Below, piece by piece: positions 33,212 to 41,683 of a DNA stretch of 64,000 nucleotides. The notes beneath the pieces were generated by a model, which saw only the letters and a program-made list of their open reading frames with translations, searched no databases and was not told where the DNA came from. Made by a program: the position numbers and the translations under genes. Numbering within the stretch: the stretch's first letter is position 1; the number at the start of each line of letters is the position of its first letter. This DNA is from Sclerotiophoma versabilis (Eukaryota; Ascomycota; Dothideomycetes; Pleosporales; Didymellaceae): positions 1,736,001 through 1,800,000 of the forward strand of contig JAAROD010000029.1 in the NCBI GenBank assembly GCA_012274445.1, given 5' to 3'.

Positions 33212-33712
33212 TGTTACGATCTCGGAGGATGGCACGCGGGGATGGTGACTTATTACCAATGGCGGGCCCTGGATCGGCGGGCGCCAGGCCCCAGGTCACG
33301 TGATGTCTCACGAACTCCACACAGAACCTGGAGTCAGGAGTGTGAGACACGACAACACAACGTCACGTGATGTCCCACGAATCCCACATTGTTCCATGAA
33401 TACCACAAGGCCCCCTATGGGACTTGGTGGAAGACCATGCTACACTATGGGACATCTTAAGTATATAGTCAGTAGGAACACAACCCTTATGGTTCGTGTT
33501 CAACTTAGTCAATCAAGTTTGTCTTTGGAATCTCAACCCCCAACTCTCGAGCTAGATAGTCTACTCTATACTACTCATTGTTACCCTCCATTGTCACGGT
33601 GTCTCACTAGACAATAACCCCAACCCTTACGGATCATCCTGTACCAGCGCTCATCCCTGAGAACCAATACGAATAGTGCTTACGAGCTTTGCTTGAAAGT
33701 ACAACTTCAACA
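33212..33712 (+). repeat. 5' LTR
   Basis: 501 bp, TG..CA ends. U3 holds two copies of a GTCACGTGATGTC block (CACGTG at 33297-33302 and 33364-33369). TATA-like tatata is at 33462-33467 and the predicted transcription start lies near 33493-33498. The 3' two-thirds (R-U5) is shared with the other LTRs of the window, whereas U3 is not. Confidence 0.95.
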
Positions 33713-33714
33713 CT

Positions 33715-33722
33715 TTGAACAC
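33715..33722 (+). promoter_or_regulatory. Possible self-priming primer binding site
   Basis: ttgaacac lies two bases after the 5' LTR and is the exact complement of gtgttcaa at 33496-33503, which sits about 30 bp after the TATA box where the transcript should start. This geometry is that of Tf1-type self-primed elements. No tRNA 3'-end complement (TGG...) is present in the 17-nt leader before gag. Confidence 0.45.
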
Positions 33723-33729
33723 CCCAAAG

Positions 33730-35871
33730 ATGAGTACTACTTCAGGATCCCGTGCTACCCATAGCAACTCCAACGCGTCACGCAACCGCGTCGACGACGA
33801 CCTCGATATGGACGAAGGATCGAACGAGGGCACGACGACCTCTACGTCCACGAGTGTATACCCAGTAGCTAAGCCCGAGACCTTCGATGGTACTCGTGAG
33901 AAACTGGAAGACTGGCTTATCAAGTTCGACCTCTTCTTCATGTTTCAGGGAGAACGCATCCCTGAGGAGAAACGTGTGACGCTTGTCTCCACGTTCATGA
34001 AGGACCGCGCGTTCACGTGGATCAAACCCTTTATCCAGCGTTACCATGGAGAAGGAACGTCCACCGACATCGACGCATGGATCGAAGACTTCGACCTGTT
34101 CAAGGAACAGATACGCCGAGTATTTGGAGTACACAACGAACCAACCATCGCACGTCGCGACATCCAACGCATTAAGCAAACCACGTCAGCCGCCGACTAT
34201 GCTGCCAAATTTCAGCAGCTAGCAACGTACACCGGCTGGGACGACACCGCGTTGACAACGATGTTCCGACAAGGATTGAAACCACGAGTCAAAGAGGAAT
34301 TGATGCGGACCGCTGCGTCTACCGATGACTTCGACTCCCTGGTCAATACGGCAATTGATATCGATGTCAAGCTGTACGAACTACAACAGGAATTGCGAGA
34401 GGACCCACGTACACGAGCAGCAGCTCATACTACTCGCCCGCCTCCACGCAACCCATGGCGAAACAACCTCAACCGAGGAAACCGAGGAAGCAACCGCTAC
34501 CAGCCAAACACTGGACGCCGTGTACACAATAGCACCAGCAGCGGTTACTACGGACCAGAGGCCATGGACCTGTCCAACATCAACAAAGGACCAGAACCCC
34601 GATGGAACCAGAAAAGCAAGGGTAGTGACAGGAAGGACAAGTCAGGAGTGACTTGTTATGGATGTGGCAAGCAAGGCCACTATGCCAAGGACTGTCGATC
34701 CAAGAACAAGGTGGTTCGACAACTCAACGTACTCACCCGCGAGGATGCGGATGCCGGTGATGAATGGGAAGTTCTCACCGATGACATGGGACGTCTTATG
34801 GAGGACCCCGAACCCGGATCCGATGACGATTACATCGAACCATCCGATGAGGACATACGGAATGCCCGAAGCCGAGCACCTACACCATACCAAGAGTTGG
34901 ACGAACAGCAGAAGCATCTGCAGGACCTAGCGAGACGACCATCAACACAGATGGGACAAGCATACGAACGAGGACTGAAAGTGTGCAAGCACAAGCAGCC
35001 CACTATGTCTCAGCGACTACGCGACACTGCCAGACAAGAAGCGGATGGAGGCACTATCTACGCCTCCGACACTGAAGAAAGTTGGTACGACACAGACATG
35101 CGTGAATTCAACGAACGTACAGAAGCAGAACTAGCACGTCAAGAAATCCGAGACAACAACGCTACCTTTCAGGAAAACTGTGATCGGATTACCAAGAGCA
35201 TCGACAAGAAACTACAGCAAATGGCACTTCAAACTCGCGCAGGACAACGACAGGTCAACAACCTAAGTAAATCCCAACAGGATTGGTGGAAACATGATTT
35301 CGATAAACTCAGTGCTGGCAACTACGCCACACGACAGGAGCTCGAGCGACAAGTAAAAAACGACCGAAGCAGGAACGAGCCTGACTTCGACAGGAAGCCA
35401 GCGTTGCTTCTAAACCCACGACCAGAGTACGCCTTGGACCACCGGAATCCAAATCATGGAAAGCTATCATGGACAGCATGCGTACACAACGCCTGTCGCA
35501 TACACGAATCAGAAAAACTAGGAAAGGGATGGTTCCCGACTCCCAGTACCACATGCAGGAAACAATGGTACGATTGCAAGAACGACATGTGCGAAATGCA
35601 CCTCTGGGACAAGCGTTCCGAGCTGCACTTCCCAGGCACAGACGACCATCAGGAAATCGTATGCATGCAATTGGTTATCAACGGCTCCTGCTACAATCTA
35701 CATTGGCAGCGTTGCCTCAACCCGAACTGCAAGCTGCACGAAGGCAGCAAGATCATCCATGGATTCGGTGATGAGGAGACTTTTTTAGGCAAGCGCCAAA
35801 AGAGTGCTCCGTCGAGCGATCCCTTAACGCTATTGGGGACGGCTCACTCATCAGACTACCCATCAAGTTAA
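33730..35871 (+). CDS. gag: Gag polyprotein
   Basis: 713 residues from ATG 33730, 17 nt after the LTR. An acidic Ser/Thr-rich start is followed by a retrotransposon Gag domain (PETFDGTREKLEDWLIKFDLFF ... ADYAAKFQQLATYTGWDD), a basic region and a CCHC knuckle CYGCGKQGHYAKDC (about residues 309-322). The C-terminal 390 residues are unusual: charged coiled-coil-like sequence, then three W-x2-C-x4-C-x2-H units at about 35470-35505, 35566-35601 and 35704-35739. It packages RNA in virus-like particles. Its 3' part overlaps the start of pol in the -1 frame. Confidence 0.93.
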   Translation: MSTTSGSRATHSNSNASRNRVDDDLDMDEGSNEGTTTSTSTSVYPVAKPETFDGTREKLEDWLIKFDLFFMFQGERIPEEKRVTLVSTFMKDRAFTWIKPFIQRYHGEGTSTDIDAWIEDFDLFKEQIRRVFGVHNEPTIARRDIQRIKQTTSAADYAAKFQQLATYTGWDDTALTTMFRQGLKPRVKEELMRTAASTDDFDSLVNTAIDIDVKLYELQQELREDPRTRAAAHTTRPPPRNPWRNNLNRGNRGSNRYQPNTGRRVHNSTSSGYYGPEAMDLSNINKGPEPRWNQKSKGSDRKDKSGVTCYGCGKQGHYAKDCRSKNKVVRQLNVLTREDADAGDEWEVLTDDMGRLMEDPEPGSDDDYIEPSDEDIRNARSRAPTPYQELDEQQKHLQDLARRPSTQMGQAYERGLKVCKHKQPTMSQRLRDTARQEADGGTIYASDTEESWYDTDMREFNERTEAELARQEIRDNNATFQENCDRITKSIDKKLQQMALQTRAGQRQVNNLSKSQQDWWKHDFDKLSAGNYATRQELERQVKNDRSRNEPDFDRKPALLLNPRPEYALDHRNPNHGKLSWTACVHNACRIHESEKLGKGWFPTPSTTCRKQWYDCKNDMCEMHLWDKRSELHFPGTDDHQEIVCMQLVINGSCYNLHWQRCLNPNCKLHEGSKIIHGFGDEETFLGKRQKSAPSSDPLTLLGTAHSSDYPSS
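35781..35787 (+). promoter_or_regulatory. -1 ribosomal frameshift slippery heptamer
   Basis: T TTT TTA in the gag frame (X XXY YYZ) lies inside the gag/pol overlap; the pol frame is open from 35775 and gag ends at 35871. A -1 slip here fuses Gag to the protease. It is the same heptamer used by several retroviruses. A downstream stimulatory structure was not assessed. Confidence 0.72.
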
Positions 35872-38800
35872 ATGGAGTAGTATTATCGGCACTCTTGGAC
35901 TCAGGAGCACAAGCGAATTACATATCCCAAACAGCGATGTACCGAGCAGGCCTCGTACCACGCACAAAGGAACATGCCTATTCGCTCCGAGTAGCCAATG
36001 GAGAATCAATGCCGGAAGAGCCGTATATCATGTACGAGGTGATAGCGGCCCCCCTAGAGATACAGGGGCACCACGAGGAACTAACCCTAGACGTCTTCGC
36101 AAAGGCCACGCACGACGTCATACTAGGACTTCCCTGGTTACGAAAGCACAATCCAGAGATAGACTGGACATGGGAAAGACTTTCGTTGAGACGATGCAAA
36201 TGCGGCACCAATGCATCGAAACCCACGCAGCGCACGCCGCGACTGGTGGATGAGAAGGAGATCAACAACGTCTCTTCGACACATAAGACGCGCCAAGATA
36301 GAGCGGTCGACCGTGTGGACAAAGGAAGCCCCTCCACGACGGTTAAGGAGAACAAGAGTGCACCTCCTGGCATACCAGATGTGTATAGACAGTACGCCTG
36401 GATGTTTAAAGAAGAGTTATCCGCAAAAGCGCTACCCAAGCATCAACCTTGGGATTGTGAGATTAAACTCGAGGAAGGGAAAGAACCACCCTTCGGGCCT
36501 ATATACCAGTTATCCGAGAAAGAGCTCGAGATATTACGCGAGTACATCAAGGAGAACCTCGCGAAAGGATTCATTAGGAAATCCGAATCCCCGGCGGGAT
36601 TTCCCATTCTATTCGTACCAAAGAAAGACGGCAAGCTGAGGCTTTGCGTCGACTACCGAAAGCTGAACGATATCACCATCAAGAATCGTTACCCGCTACC
36701 CAACATATCCGAGTTACAGGACCGGTTATCAGGAGCGAAGTTCTTCACCGCACTCGACTTACGCGGAGCGTACAACCTCATACGCATGAAGAAGGGCGAA
36801 GAATGGAAGACGGCGTTTAGAACCCGTTATGGTCACTACGAGTATACGGTCATGCCATTTGGGCTAACCAATGCACCAGCAGTATGCCAGGCACTAATCA
36901 ACAATGTGCTACGAGCACACCTGGACATTACAGTGGTGGCATACCTCGATGACATCCTAGTGTACAGCAAAACACTAGAAGAACACAAGGTCCACGTGCG
37001 ACAAGTGTTAGAATGCTTAGCAACAGCAGACCTCAGGCTGAAGCCAGAGAAGTGCGAATGGCACAAGGAAGAAGTAGAGTTCCTTGGCTATGTCGTAGGA
37101 AGATATGGAGTTAAGATGAGCGAAAAGAAAATCCAGGTTGTGAAGGATTGGCCGACACCCACTACAGTCAAGGGAATTCAAGAATTCCTTGGGTTCGTCA
37201 ACTTCAACCGACGTTTCATCAAGGACTACTCCATGAAGGCCTTACCGCTCACGAGACTTACGCGGAAGGACACACCCTTCAAATGGGAACAAGCGCAAGA
37301 AGACGCTTTCCAATCGCTCAAGCAAGCATGCATAGAGCCTCCCACACTGATTGCATTCAGGAGCGGCGAACCCGCACGCCTTGAAACAGATGCCTCGGAT
37401 TTGGCATTAGGAGCATGCATTACTCAAGAACGAGGCGGTCAATGGCACCCGATCGCCTACCACTCAAGGAAGTTCACGGCACCGGAAGAACGTTACGATG
37501 TACACGACAAAGAGCTTATGGCCATCGTCGATGCACTACAACATTGGAGAGTATACGCAGAAAGCTGCTCAGAACTCACCATCTACACAGATCACAAGAA
37601 CTTGGTACATTTCACCACTACTAAGGTTCTGAACCGACGGCAAGTACGCTGGTCAGAAATGCTTGGTCAGTACAAGTTCAAGATCCTGTACACACCGGGG
37701 AAGGAAAACGGTAGAGCAGACGCGCTCAGCCGACGCCACGACCTCGCAGGCGAAAAGACAATCAACAAATTCGCCATCCTCGGAGTTAACAAAGATGGGT
37801 CTTTAGGACCAACACAGCAGCTCAATCTAGTGATGCAAGTTCAGCAGGAACAACGCATCCCGGAGCAAGTACCAGAGGAGCTTCAAGAGGAAGTCATCTC
37901 AAGACATCATGACGATGCGCTACACGGACACCCTGGTATTGCCCGCACCATGGAACTCATCAAGCGACATTATGAGTTTCCCAACATGAAGGACAAGGTC
38001 ACCAAGTTCATCAGGAACTGCGTGCAGTGCCAACAGAACAAGCACAGCACACACGCCAAGTACGGAGAGGCACAAGCAATGGAGCCACCCACGGCACCAT
38101 GGACGAACATCACGATGGATTTCGTTACGCAGCTACCACCCTCCAAGGACCCTGTCACAGGATATACCTACGACTCAATCTTCGTCGTAGTGGATCGATT
38201 CACCAAATACGCTGAAATGATACCATTCAGACACAGCTACACTGCGCGGCAGCTAGCTACGGTATTCATCGATCGGATCATTCGCCACCACGGAATGCCC
38301 GAGTCAATTGTCAGCGACAGAGATAAGCTTTTCACGTCAAACTATTGGACCACGATGCTTGCCGCATTAGGTACCAAGAAAAAGCTATCTACAGCCTATC
38401 ATCCGCAGACGGACGGACAGACAGAAAGAACGAATCAGACGATGGAAACGTACCTTCGGATCTACAGCAACCAGGAACAAGACAACTGGGTCTCGCTGTT
38501 ACCCATGGCACAAATCGCATACAACAACAAGTTATCGGAAGCAACAGGCACAACGCCGTTCTTCGCGAATCACGGGAGACACCCAAATCTCTTTACTCGA
38601 TCTCTCAATTGCCCTATTCAGACGGAATCAGCAATAGCTTCAGCAGTCAGACTAAAGGAAGTACACCAGAAATCACTCGAAAACATCGCACGGGCTCAGG
38701 AACGAGCCATTTCATATGTCAATCAGAAACGAAAAACGGCACCTCAGCTAAAGGAGGGGGATAAAGTCTATCTCCTCACAAAAAATCTCAGAACACGAAG

Positions 38801-39206
38801 AGCAACGAAAAAACTGGACAAGGTCAAGGTCGGACCATTTTTCATTTCTAAGCAAATCAGCCCAGTCAACTACCGACTTGAGCTACCCAAGGATGCAAAG
38901 ATCCACCCAGTGTTCCATGTCTCGCTGTTGGAACCTGCCGACCCAAGAACGCCAATCCAGAAAGACTTCCACTACCAAGCCGACGGCAACGATGAGTGGG
39001 AAGTCGAAAAAATAACAACACATCGAAGAACCAAGAAAGGTATTCGATACCTAGTCAAATGGTTAGGGTACCCGGAGTCAGAAAGTACATGGGAACCCCC
39101 AGCGCACCTTAAGAACTGCCAACAGTTGTTGCGGCAGTATCGGCGGAATCAGGATCCAGAGGCGGAGGATACGATCCCCAGTCGAGACCAAGGGTCCCGG
39201 GCATGA
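35787..39206 (+). CDS. pol: Pol polyprotein: protease, RT, RNase H, integrase, chromodomain
   Basis: Expressed in the -1 frame relative to gag; no ATG is needed. Domains in order: aspartic protease LLDSGAQANYIS (about 35895); reverse transcriptase with LRLCVDYRKLN, FTALDLRGAYN and catalytic YLDD (36942-36953); RNase H with ETDASDLALGA and YTDHKNL; integrase zinc-binding H-x-H/C-x2-C (HGHPGIARTMELIKRHY .. CVQCQQNK) and DDE core (MDFVTQLPP, SDRDKLFTSNYW, TDGQTERTNQ); GPY/F-type segment (KVGPFFI, NYRLELP, HPVFHVSLL); C-terminal chromodomain (TKKGIRYLVKWLGYPESEST WEP). The chromodomain would target integration to marked chromatin. About 1140 codons without interruption. The last 98 bp overlap the antisense ORF. 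Confidence 0.95.
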   Translation, partial: RQAPKECSVERSLNAIGDGSLIRLPIKLNGVVLSALLDSGAQANYISQTAMYRAGLVPRTKEHAYSLRVANGESMPEEPYIMYEVIAAPLEIQGHHEELTLDVFAKATHDVILGLPWLRKHNPEIDWTWERLSLRRCKCGTNASKPTQRTPRLVDEKEINNVSSTHKTRQDRAVDRVDKGSPSTTVKENKSAPPGIPDVYRQYAWMFKEELSAKALPKHQPWDCEIKLEEGKEPPFGPIYQLSEKELEILREYIKENLAKGFIRKSESPAGFPILFVPKKDGKLRLCVDYRKLNDITIKNRYPLPNISELQDRLSGAKFFTALDLRGAYNLIRMKKGEEWKTAFRTRYGHYEYTVMPFGLTNAPAVCQALINNVLRAHLDITVVAYLDDILVYSKTLEEHKVHVRQVLECLATADLRLKPEKCEWHKEEVEFLGYVVGRYGVKMSEKKIQVVKDWPTPTTVKGIQEFLGFVNFNRRFIKDYSMKALPLTRLTRKDTPFKWEQAQEDAFQSLKQACIEPPTLIAFRSGEPARLETDASDLALGACITQERGGQWHPIAYHSRKFTAPEERYDVHDKELMAIVDALQHWRVYAESCSELTIYTDHKNLVHFTTTKVLNRRQVRWSEMLGQYKFKILYTPGKENGRADALSRRHDLAGEKTINKFAILGVNKDGSLGPTQQLNLVMQVQQEQRIPEQVPEELQEEVISRHHDDALHGHPGIARTMELIKRHYEFPNMKDKVTKFIRNCVQCQQNKHSTHAKYGEAQAMEPPTAPWTNITMDFVTQLPPSKDPVTGYTYDSIFVVVDRFTKYAEMIPFRHSYTARQLATVFIDRIIRHHGMPESIVSDRDKLFTSNYWTTMLAALGTKKKLSTAYHPQTDGQTERTNQTMETYLRIYSNQEQDNWVSLLPMAQIAYNNKLSEATGTTPFFANHGRHPNLFTRSLNCPIQTESAIASAVRLKEVHQKSLENIARAQERAISYVNQKRKTAPQLKEGDKVYLLTKNLRTRRATKKLDKVKVGPFFISKQISPVNYRLELPKDAKIHPVFHVSLLEPADPRTPIQKDFHYQADGNDEWEVEKITTHRRTKKGIRYLVKWLGYPESESTWEPPAHLKNCQQLLRQYRRNQDPEAEDTIPSRDQGSRA

Positions 39207-39654
39207 GCCCATTTTCGAGAACAGTGACGTCATTCAACAACGACTCCTGTTGCTCCAGAGGCTCAATCTCTTCAACGAACTGAGCACTCGCGTCGAACCA
39301 TTGTTGTTCTCGACGCTTTAAGAATTTCTTTTGTTTACGCACCCGATTCAACTTCGCACGGGCAGCTTGCAAGGCGGCCATCGCGGCCTCCTCGGCCTCA
39401 GCCGCTTCGTCTTCCATTTGTTCCAACCGCGACATCTCGTTGTCGATTTTCGAGAAGTCGGGAACGGGCAGGTCAACTGGTTCACACTTCTTGATCCCGT
39501 TGTACTCGCAGTTTCCGCACTTCTTGCTCAGGGACGCCAACTTGCAAGGCAAGTTGTTCTTGGCGCAGTATTTGCAAGCAACCATGGCAATGAATCCGAC
39601 AGCGTTTATGCGATCTCCTTTGGTATGACGGTGTAGAGTACTCCTGGAGGACAT
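39109..39654 (-). CDS. Antisense ORF inside the Gypsy element: Zn2Cys6-like cluster plus coiled coil
   Basis: 181 residues on the strand opposite gag-pol, lying between pol and the 3' LTR, with its ATG 42 bp from the LTR. Residues about 27-57 have six cysteines in CKYCAKNNLPCKLASLSKKC / GNC / EYNGIKKC, spacing C-x2-C-x6-C-x8-C-x2-C-x7-C, which fits the Gal4-type binuclear zinc cluster. After a Pro-containing linker, residues about 68-135 are a heptad-rich, Glu/Ala then Lys/Arg-rich helix (DNEMSRLEQMEDEAAEAEEA, RKQKKFLKRREQQW) likely to form a coiled coil. Cluster, linker and coiled coil is the layout of a dimeric fungal DNA-binding protein. The basic RxxKxK of classic clusters is weak. Its promoter would have to be in the 3' LTR read backwards. 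An internal ATG just before the Cys cluster (39585) is an alternative start. Confidence 0.72.
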   Translation of the reverse strand: MSSRSTLHRHTKGDRINAVGFIAMVACKYCAKNNLPCKLASLSKKCGNCEYNGIKKCEPVDLPVPDFSKIDNEMSRLEQMEDEAAEAEEAAMAALQAARAKLNRVRKQKKFLKRREQQWFDASAQFVEEIEPLEQQESLLNDVTVLENGLMPGTLGLDWGSYPPPLDPDSADTAATTVGSS

Positions 39655-39681
39655 CGGTTAATTCATGAGGACATGAATCGT

Positions 39682-39693
39682 GGAAGAGGGGGA
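39682..39693 (+). other. Polypurine tract
   Basis: ggaagaggggga immediately before the 3' LTR, in the expected place for plus-strand priming. Confidence 0.7.
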
Positions 39694-39696
39694 TAG

Positions 39697-40197
39697 TGTT
39701 ACGATCTCGGAGGATGGCACGCGGGGATGGTGACTTATTACCAATGGCGGGCCCTGGATCGGCGGGCGCCAGGCCCCAGGTCACGTGATGTCTCACGAAC
39801 TCCACACAGAACCTGGAGTCAGGAGTGTGAGACACGACAACACAACGTCACGTGATGTCCCACGAATCCCACATTGTTCCATGAATACCACAAGGCCCCC
39901 TATGGGACTTGGTGGAAGACCATGCTACACTATGGGACATCTTAAGTATATAGTCAGTAGGAACACAACCCTTATGGTTCGTGTTCAACTTAGTCAATCA
40001 AGTTTGTCTTTGGAATCTCAACCCCCAACTCTCGAGCTAGATAGTCTACTCTATACTACTCATTGTTACCCTCCATTGTCACGGTGTCTCACTAGACAAT
40101 AACCCCAACCCTTACGGATCATCCTGTACCAGCGCTCATCCCTGAGAACCAATACGAATAGTGCTTACGAGCTTTGCTTGAAAGTACAACTTCAACA
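39697..40197 (+). repeat. 3' LTR
   Basis: 501 bp; by eye identical to the 5' LTR, including the internal 105-codon open frame at the same offset. Confidence 0.95.
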
Positions 40198-40202
40198 GTT
40201 AG

Positions 40203-41683
40203 CAACAGGACAACTACGCGCAGCAGCACTACTATGTTTCTTAGCTAGATTTAACTGCAGCTAATATAAGGCCTTATGTTTGCCTGTTTAGGGCAATTAT
40301 ATAGCTTTCTAAGTGTTGCAAGCTTGCTTTTAACGCTCTTGTTTAGCTTTGCGTTTAGCTACTTCTTCTGCCTTCTTAGCTTTAACCTAGTCTTGCTCTT
40401 TCTTCTCTCTTACCTGTGCTATATACTTCTCTTCTGTAATCTTCTATTTATATAGCTTATTTACAGCTACTAACTCCTTTATCTCTGCCTTTTTTTTTAG
40501 CTCTTCTACTTTCTTCTCTTATTCTATAACAGCTATATAAGCACGCGCTTTATAGAAGGCTCTAGAAGACTATAATATTACTCTACTATAATACTTCTAG
40601 TCTTATTATAAGTCTAACTACTTTACAGGTTACTTCTAATACTTCTTCTTTTAGTATAGCTTCTAGTATAAGCCTATAAGTTTACTGTAAAGAAGCTCTA
40701 CTTAGCTTAAGAGGTAGTAGCTAGTTTACTCTAGCTTCTACGCACCTATACTATATAGATTCTTTACCTCTGCATATAGAGTACTATAAGCTTAAAGCTA
40801 GTCCTCTGCGCTATAAGCTAAAGAACTAAAAGAAACTAAGTCTAAGTCTCTTAAGGTTATAGAGTAAAATCTATTAAGAATAATATTAGTGTTTACTAGA
40901 TATATACTAGTTACTGTAAAGGCCTATTTAACTAATATTTTAGTAAATATATATACCTAGGCAGGCTAGAATAGGCTAAAGAAGTTAGCTTTTAATAATA
41001 GAGATAGGCTTTAGAATTACTAGAAGTAGTTATTAAGTTAGTAGAAGAAGAAAGGCTTAAAGTAGACTATATCTAATAGCTATAACGTCTAGGTACTATA
41101 AGAAGGTAAAACAGCAATAATAATCTAATTCTAGTAATAGTATTCTAGAAATTTCTTAGTTAGGTAATTTCTATAGCTATCTATAATTAATAGGTAGTAC
41201 TTTCTCTATACTTTTCTCTTTATATAATAGTTAAATACCTATTTAAGCTAAGCTAGTCTAATCTTATTATTTATTTAGCCTATAGAGAAAGAGGTAATAT
41301 AAATTAAGTACTTTTCTAGATTAATATTAGCTACCTAAAGGCTCTAGATAGTTGAGTTTTTTTTATATAAAGATAATACCTAGAGAAAGAGCTATACTAT
41401 TAGTATAAATTAAAGCTAATAAGCTTACCTACTTATAATTACTATCTTAATAAGCCTACCTAACCTTCTTCTTCTTTTATTAATACCTACTAAAGATACG
41501 CTTTATTCTATCTAGTACTCTAATAGTAAAGCCTTTCTTATCTATATTATATATATACTCTAGCTTAATATTATATTTAGTAATCTTCTACTATAGTAGG
41601 TTAAAGTATAGCTAGTACTTATACCTAGACTTAGTATTATAGTAATTAGAGTCTATACCTATTACCTATTATAATATAAGCTA
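40203..41683 (-). pseudogene. RIP-decayed Molly-like transposon (copy B1, right part)
   Basis: Extremely TA-rich. Read on the minus strand it still shows a transposase resembling the one at 54557-56346: a DEKGF-like core near 41600, a CIYTNSIALSLG-like stretch, and a Lys/Glu/Ala-rich C-terminal helix near 40340-40500 (KKAEEVAKRKAK). Stop codons are frequent and mostly TAA/TAG. Matches 56700-57487 plus 57986-58694. Confidence 0.7.

Larger units (their letters stand above)
33212..40197 (+). mobile_element. Full-length Ty3/Gypsy chromovirus
   Basis: A 6986-bp element with 501-bp LTRs starting TGTTACG and ending TTCAACA, 5-bp TSD gttag, gag, pol with chromodomain, an antisense ORF before the 3' LTR, and a polypurine tract. 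No stop codons interrupt gag or pol and the LTRs look identical, so insertion is recent and RIP has not acted, in contrast with every older repeat around it. Internal order protease, RT, RNase H, integrase, chromodomain defines the chromovirus branch of Metaviridae-type retrotransposons in fungi. Confidence 0.96.

Noticed and set aside
33300..33617. 105-codon ORF inside the LTR (also at 39785)
   Set aside because: It lies over the U3/R promoter part of the LTR, has no domain, and is not kept in the other LTR types.
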